Source: SIG77 sp045589595
Lineage (GTDB): Bacteria; Verrucomicrobiota; Lentisphaeria; Victivallales; UBA1829
DNA length: 64,000 nucleotides
Assembly: GCA_045589595.1 (NCBI GenBank)
Contig: JAZNPK010000010.1
Location: 62,001 to 126,000 of the forward strand
Direction of reading: 5' to 3'
Shown here: positions 59,314 to 64,000 of the stretch, one piece after another
Numbering within the stretch: the stretch's first letter is position 1
How the letters are laid out: each line of letters opens with the position of its first letter
Notes under the pieces: model-generated
What the model was told of the DNA's origin: nothing
Databases searched by the model: none
The model's input: the letters and a program-made list of their open reading frames with translations, nothing else
Program-made: the position numbers and the translations under genes

Positions 59314-60534
59314 ATGACAAAGTTTGAAAAACTGACAACATTCCGTCCGTCGGCAGGGAAGACATTCTCTGTTGCGATCACAGGGGACTTCTGTCCCTAC
59401 AGCGCCATCAAAGTTGAAGATGTGGCATCGATCTGTTCCGACATCGCCCCCACACTGGCGGCGGCAGATTACCGGATCATGCAGTTTGAAACTGTACTGA
59501 CCAAAGGTGATCCGGAGCCGATCCACAAATGCGGTCCGAACATCAAGTCCGATGTGGCATCCTCTCTTGAATTTCTCAAGACGCTGAACATTGATCTGAC
59601 GCTGCTGGCGAACAATCACACCGGCGACTTCGGACCTGATGCCGCAATAGAAACCCGGTCCATTCTCCGGGATGCCGGTTATGCCACGGTCGGTATGGGA
59701 GTTGATCCGGAAGATGCGGCAAAACCCCATTGTTTTGAACTGGGCGGCAAAAAGATCGCGGTGCTGAACTTCTGCGAAAATGAATTCGGTATCGTCCGGG
59801 AAAAAGATTATGCCGGTTCAAATCCGCTGCAGCCCTATGTCAATATGGAACAGATCCGCGAAGCGAAGAAAACGGCGGATTTTGTGATCGTGACGGTTCA
59901 CGGCGGACATGAATTTTTCCCCTATCCCTCCCGCCGGATGATCGATACCTACCGTGCGTTTGTTGATGCCGGAGCGAATCTTGTGTTCAACTGCCACACC
60001 CACTGTGTGCTTGGCACGGAATATTACAAAGGTGTTCCCATTTTCTATTCTCCGGGCAACTTCTTCTTCCCGGAAAAATGCAACGAACTGCCGGATATGT
60101 GGAGCGGCGGCGTACTGCCCACATTCCATTTTGATGAGCAGGGCGTTTGTGCCATGGGACTCCAGCCCTACACCTTCACGTTTGAAAAAATCGCCCCGCT
60201 GTCTCCGGAAAAAGAAGCGATCTTCTTCAAGGATTACAACGAACTTTCCGAAGTGATCCAGCAGCCGGAAGAACTGAAACGGCTCTTCAATATCTGGTCC
60301 GTTTACGCAACCGACAGACTTGCGGCGTACATCTTTGAAGGTTATTTCCCCATGGGATTCCCGCCCGACAACAAAGTCAAAGGCTGGTTGCTGTTCCGCA
60401 ATCTCTTCAACTGCGAAACCCATGACGATGCCACGCGGACCTATCTGCGGCTGGTGGAGCAGGGGCGTATTGAAGAACTCAAGCCGCTTTTTGATCAGGT
60501 GATCAAACCCCTGCAGACTCCTGCCTGGCTCTGA
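59314..60534 (+). CDS. CapA/PgsA-like metallophosphatase-fold protein
   Basis: 406 residues. The calcineurin-like core shows the metal motifs ITGDFCP, LLANNHTGDFG, VTVHGGHEFFPYPS and NCHTHCVLGTEYYKGVPIFYSPGNFFF. CapA proteins support poly-gamma-glutamate capsule synthesis or act as unknown phosphoesterases. No signal peptide or membrane anchor, unlike PgsA. Last gene of the operon, translationally coupled to the M50 gene, and closed by the terminator at 60543. Confidence 0.88.
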   Translation: MTKFEKLTTFRPSAGKTFSVAITGDFCPYSAIKVEDVASICSDIAPTLAAADYRIMQFETVLTKGDPEPIHKCGPNIKSDVASSLEFLKTLNIDLTLLANNHTGDFGPDAAIETRSILRDAGYATVGMGVDPEDAAKPHCFELGGKKIAVLNFCENEFGIVREKDYAGSNPLQPYVNMEQIREAKKTADFVIVTVHGGHEFFPYPSRRMIDTYRAFVDAGANLVFNCHTHCVLGTEYYKGVPIFYSPGNFFFPEKCNELPDMWSGGVLPTFHFDEQGVCAMGLQPYTFTFEKIAPLSPEKEAIFFKDYNELSEVIQQPEELKRLFNIWSVYATDRLAAYIFEGYFPMGFPPDNKVKGWLLFRNLFNCETHDDATRTYLRLVEQGRIEELKPLFDQVIKPLQTPAWL

Positions 60535-60542
60535 TGAAAAAT

Positions 60543-60570
60543 GTGCCGGAAAAATAAAACCGGCACTTTT
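60543..60570 (+). terminator. Terminator of the HlyD/M50/CapA operon
   Basis: GTGCCGG pairs with CCGGCAC around a 10-nt A-rich loop, followed by TTTT. Confidence 0.75.
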
Positions 60571-60635
60571 AAATTTTCTGCTTTATGCTATATTATATGG
60601 ATCATAGCAAACTGTAATTTGTAAGGAAGCAGAAA

Positions 60636-62777
60636 ATGAACACCATCAGGGAAAACGCGATCGCCGCGGTGGCTGCCATGCCGCCGGTACTGGAAGAAGA
60701 TATCCGTCCCGTTGAAGACATTACCGGAGCGTTCGGCTCGGATGTCTTCAGCATCGGGACGATGCAGACCGTGCTTCCCCGGCAAGTCTTCGAGACCCTG
60801 ATGAAGACCATCCGTGACGGTGCGCCCCTTGATCCTGCCATCGCAGATGCTGTGGCGTCCGCCATGAAAGACTGGGCTGTTTCCAAAGGCGCCACCCATT
60901 ATACCCACTGGTTTCAGCCCATGACCGGGGCAACGGCGGAAAAACATGAGTCGTTTCTGGAGCCGGACGGCAACGGTGAAGCGATCCTGAAATTTTCCGG
61001 CAAGAACCTGATCGTCGGCGAATCGGATGCCTCCAGTTTTCCCTCCGGCGGATTGCGTTCCACCTTTGAGGCGCGCGGTTATACTGCGTGGGACCCCACA
61101 AGCCCCGCCTTCCTCCGCCGCAGCCGCAACTGTGTGACGCTTTGTATTCCCACTGCGTTCTGCAGTTACACCGGGGAAACGCTCGATAAAAAGACGCCGC
61201 TGCTCCGTTCCATTCAGGCGTTGTCCGGGGCGGTCACGAAACTGATGCGGGCATTTCAGGAAGAAAAAGAAGATGCCCGGTTCAGTGTCAGTCTGGGCGC
61301 GGAACAGGAATATTTTCTTATTGACCGCCATTTTTATTATGCCCGTCCGGACCTGATCCAGTGCGGGCGGACGCTGTTCGGTGCTGCACCCCCGAAGCAT
61401 CAGCAGCTGGATGACCATTACTACGGCGCGATCCGCCCCCGTGTCCTTGCATTCATGGCGGATGTGGATCAACAGCTCTGGCGTCTGGGGATCCCCGCAA
61501 AGACCCGTCACAACGAGGCGGCTCCGGCACAGTTTGAAATCGCGCCCCTGTTTGAAGAACTGAACCTGGCGGTTGACCACAACATGGTCATGATGGAAGT
61601 GCTGCGTCTGACGGCTGAAAAACACGGCTTTGTCTGTCTGCTTCATGAAAAACCCTTTGCCGGTGTCAACGGTTCCGGTAAACATAACAACTGGTCCATT
61701 GCCTATGGCAAGAAAAATCTGCTCAATCCGGGTGATGATCCGCATCAGAACGCTCTGTTCCTGACGACGCTCTGTGCTGTGATCCGGGCTGTTGACCGCC
61801 ACGCGGATCTGTTGCGTGTGGCGGTTGCAGGACCGGGGAACGATCACCGTCTCGGTGCGTGCGAAGCGCCGCCTGCCATCACATCCATTTTTCTTGGCGA
61901 ACAGTTGACGGATGTGATCGAACAGATCGAAGCGGGTACCCGCACATCCAGAGGTAAAGCCGGAGTTTTGAGCGTGGGCGTGGATCGTCTGCCGCCGCTG
62001 CCCAAAGATGCCACGGACCGGAACAGAACCAGTCCTTTTGCTTTCACCGGAAATAAATTTGAGTTCCGCGCGCCGGGAGCAAGTCAGTCCTGCGCAGGTG
62101 TGAATATGATCCTCAACACCATCGCCGCTGAATCCATTGAGGATATTGCGGAAAAGATCGAAGCATTTTCACCGGATGAGGATTTCCATACCCAGCTTCA
62201 GGCGCTGTTGCGGAAGATCATCAAAAAACACAAACGGATCATTTTCAACGGCAACGGCTATGATCAGGCGTGGATCGATGAGGCGGAACGGCGCGGATTG
62301 CCTAATCTCAAAAACACTCCGGCGGCGTTGAAGCGTTTTATCGCGCCGGAAAATATTGCCATCTTTGAGCGTTTCGGCGTGCTTTCCGAGGCGGAAGTTC
62401 TTTCGCATCACGAGATCATGATGGAGGAATACGACCGGAAGATCCGGATCGAAGCGGAACTTTCTCTGCTGCTGTCCCGTACTGTGATCATGCCCGCCGC
62501 ATCCAAAGAACTCAAGGAACTGTTCCAGACCATCCGGGATGCCGGTGACAGTGTCGCGCTCCGGTCTTTGCAGAAGACTGCCAACTCCATTGCGGTCCTG
62601 CTGGATGCCATCGACACCAAGAATGATATTCTGGAAGAGCTGATCGCGCAGGAACGCTCCGAAGATATGGTGGATGCCATGCGGTCTCTGCGGGAGGAAG
62701 TGGATCAACTGGAACGGATCCTTGCCGATGCCACGTGGCCGCTCCCCAAATACCGCGAACTGCTGTTCCTCTACTGA
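60636..62777 (+). CDS. glnN: Glutamine synthetase type III
   Basis: 713 residues, the usual GSIII length. GSIII-type N-terminus with THYTHWFQPMTGATAEKHESF, then the metal-binding SLGAEQEYFLID and the later HNEAAPAQFEIAPLFE and GVNGSGKHNNWS. It makes glutamine from Glu, ammonia and ATP as a dodecamer. SD AAGGAAG about 8 bp before the ATG. A -10-like TATATT lies near 60590. Type III enzymes are common in Bacteroidota and PVC bacteria. Confidence 0.95.
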   Translation: MNTIRENAIAAVAAMPPVLEEDIRPVEDITGAFGSDVFSIGTMQTVLPRQVFETLMKTIRDGAPLDPAIADAVASAMKDWAVSKGATHYTHWFQPMTGATAEKHESFLEPDGNGEAILKFSGKNLIVGESDASSFPSGGLRSTFEARGYTAWDPTSPAFLRRSRNCVTLCIPTAFCSYTGETLDKKTPLLRSIQALSGAVTKLMRAFQEEKEDARFSVSLGAEQEYFLIDRHFYYARPDLIQCGRTLFGAAPPKHQQLDDHYYGAIRPRVLAFMADVDQQLWRLGIPAKTRHNEAAPAQFEIAPLFEELNLAVDHNMVMMEVLRLTAEKHGFVCLLHEKPFAGVNGSGKHNNWSIAYGKKNLLNPGDDPHQNALFLTTLCAVIRAVDRHADLLRVAVAGPGNDHRLGACEAPPAITSIFLGEQLTDVIEQIEAGTRTSRGKAGVLSVGVDRLPPLPKDATDRNRTSPFAFTGNKFEFRAPGASQSCAGVNMILNTIAAESIEDIAEKIEAFSPDEDFHTQLQALLRKIIKKHKRIIFNGNGYDQAWIDEAERRGLPNLKNTPAALKRFIAPENIAIFERFGVLSEAEVLSHHEIMMEEYDRKIRIEAELSLLLSRTVIMPAASKELKELFQTIRDAGDSVALRSLQKTANSIAVLLDAIDTKNDILEELIAQERSEDMVDAMRSLREEVDQLERILADATWPLPKYRELLFLY

Positions 62778-62828
62778 CCGGCAACTTTCCGACGGAAAAC
62801 ATGACGCTGCGTCCGTGGCGTCATTGCC
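62776..62828. other. Three-way junction inverted repeat between the glutamine synthetase genes
   Basis: CCGGCA/TGCCGG outer stem encloses TTTCC-GAC-GGAAA and ATGACGC with GCGTCAT. No T-run follows, so it may be a structured spacer or a processing site. Confidence 0.6.
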
Positions 62829-62957
62829 GGAAAAGCAGACTTTCTTTTATATCATATTTTTTGCAAAAAAATGTGTCATTCTCTTGAAAATCTGTATATT
62901 CTGTACTAAATTACAGATAACAGTTTTATTCAATTCTAACATGAGAGAATATCAGGT

Positions 62958-64000
62958 ATGGAAAACACAACCAACTACAGTATCCGCAGCCTTGCAGCGG
63001 AAATCGGCAAATCCCCCAAAGATTTTACCAAGAGCGACATTATCCGGTACATCTGCGATAATGAGATCCGCCATATCAATTTCCAATATCCCGCCGGTGA
63101 CGGCAGACTGAAAACCCTGAACTTTGTCATCAATGATCTGGAATATCTGGAAGAGATCCTTTCCTGCGGCGAACGCGTGGACGGCTCCAGTCTGTTCCCC
63201 TTCATCGAAGCAAACAACAGTGACCTTTATGTGGTTCCCCGTTTCAGAACTGCCTACATGGATCCCTTCTGCGAACTGCCCACCATCAACTTCCTCTGCG
63301 CGTTCTTCAACAAGGACGGCAATCCGCTGGAAAGTTCTCCGGAATACACGCTCCACAAAGCATGTGAAGCATTCCGCAAATCCACCGGCAGAGAATTTCA
63401 GGCAATGGGCGAACTGGAATATTATGTGATCGCGCCCGATGAAAATATGTATCAGGCAGTTGACCAGAAAGGTTATCACGAATCTGCACCCTATGCAAAA
63501 TTCGGCGAATTCCGTCAGCTCTGCATGAACTTTATCGCCCGCACCGGCGGACAGATCAAATACGGCCACTCCGAAGTCGGCAATTTTACCCTTGACGGCA
63601 AAATCTACGAACAGAACGAAATCGAATTTCTCCCCGTCGATGCGGAAGAAGCCGCCGAACAGCTCACCATTGCAAAATGGATTATCCGCAACCTCGCATA
63701 CCGCGAAGGTCTGGATGTGACCTTTGCCCCGAAAATCACGGTCGGCAAAGCCGGATCCGGACTCCATGTCCATTTCCGCGTGATGAAAGACGGCTTGAAC
63801 CAGATGCTCAAGGACGGCGTCCTTTCCGATGATGCAAAACGCGCCATCGCCGGTCTGATGATGCTTGCTCCCTCCCTGACCGCATTCGGCAACACCAATC
63901 CCACATCCTACTTCCGCCTCGTTCCGCATCAGGAAGCCCCCACCAACGTTTGCTGGGGCGACCGCAACCGGTCCGTGCTGGTCCGTGTTCCTCTGGGCTG
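62958..64000 (+). CDS. glnA: Glutamine synthetase type I family, 3' truncated by window edge
   Basis: 347 codons of an expected 440-470. Beta-grasp N-terminus (DIIRYICDNEIRHINFQYPAGDGRLK). Catalytic region with AMGELEYYVIAP (metal Glu), EIEFLPVD, the SGLHVHFRV loop in place of the usual HxHxS, and a NTNPTSYFRLVPHQEAPTNVCWG ammonia/Glu-site segment. The variant His loop and short N-terminus leave room for a gamma-glutamyl-ligase of the same fold. It lies 180 bp after glnN; no PII gene in view. Confidence 0.85.
   Translation, partial: MENTTNYSIRSLAAEIGKSPKDFTKSDIIRYICDNEIRHINFQYPAGDGRLKTLNFVINDLEYLEEILSCGERVDGSSLFPFIEANNSDLYVVPRFRTAYMDPFCELPTINFLCAFFNKDGNPLESSPEYTLHKACEAFRKSTGREFQAMGELEYYVIAPDENMYQAVDQKGYHESAPYAKFGEFRQLCMNFIARTGGQIKYGHSEVGNFTLDGKIYEQNEIEFLPVDAEEAAEQLTIAKWIIRNLAYREGLDVTFAPKITVGKAGSGLHVHFRVMKDGLNQMLKDGVLSDDAKRAIAGLMMLAPSLTAFGNTNPTSYFRLVPHQEAPTNVCWGDRNRSVLVRVPLG

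Noticed and set aside
60585..60600. Complete sigma-70 promoter for glnN
   Set aside because: A good -10 (TATATT/TATTAT) is present, but no convincing -35 at 16-18 bp, so it is mentioned only in the gene entry.

Overview
The window (64 kb, moderately GC-rich, densely coded) looks like a chromosome segment from a gut-type Gram-negative bacterium of the PVC group, most plausibly Lentisphaerota/Victivallales. This is an inference from gene content: runs of secreted SGNH hydrolases, GH39/GH28/sialidase-type genes, a type III glutamine synthetase, a DUF4432 epimerase-like protein, a formylglycine-generating-enzyme-like lipoprotein and M50-HlyD fusion proteins. No rRNA is present. Two tRNAs are seen: Val(UAC) and Glu(CUC).

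Layout. 0-12.4 kb is housekeeping and signalling: a cut carbon-starvation transporter, a membrane Ser/Thr kinase, tsaC and an FtsB-like gene, a PfkB sugar kinase, rho with a long Asn-rich region, coaE, a NUDIX hydrolase, an acyltransferase, an NtrB/NtrC-like pair and a HIT protein. 12.4-28.5 kb is a carbohydrate-foraging region: three tandem SGNH paralogs (one without its catalytic residues), a large secreted SGNH-like protein, a six-hairpin glycosidase and GH39 operon, GH28, two sialidase-like genes, a Gfo/Idh/MocA oxidoreductase plus sugar isomerase/epimerase pair, and a parallel beta-helix protein. 28.5-41.25 kb is an AT-richer accessory region full of debris. It holds gene fragments, four families of diverged repeats, a 27-copy AAGC microsatellite inside an expressed-looking ORF, a lipoprotein whose C-terminus looks like a diversity-generating-retroelement variable region, two radical SAM genes bracketed by short direct repeats, a frameshifted four-helix-bundle gene, and two arrays of unrelated hairpins separated by a constant TGAAG word. 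The second array runs into the 3' end of tRNA-Val. 41.3-54.7 kb returns to core genes: aspS, a lytic transglycosylase, an FGGY kinase/SIS operon, eda with a HAD phosphatase and a repeat protein, a LOG protein, a GcvH-like protein lacking the lipoyl lysine, a nitroreductase, tilS, trxA, DUF4432 and manA, and an FKBP. 54.7-60.5 kb is a four-gene export-like operon (HlyD adaptor, GAF-like/HlyD, PqqD-like/M50/HlyD, CapA-like). The window closes with tandem glutamine synthetases of types III and I.

The least explained signals are the cloverleaf-shaped terminators after rho and after the FKBP gene, the TGAAG hairpin arrays, the candidate DGR variable region with no reverse transcriptase in view, and the M50/HlyD/CapA operon. 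Promoters of the form TTGNNN-16/17-TATAAT-like can be read upstream of many operons and agree with the gene starts chosen.
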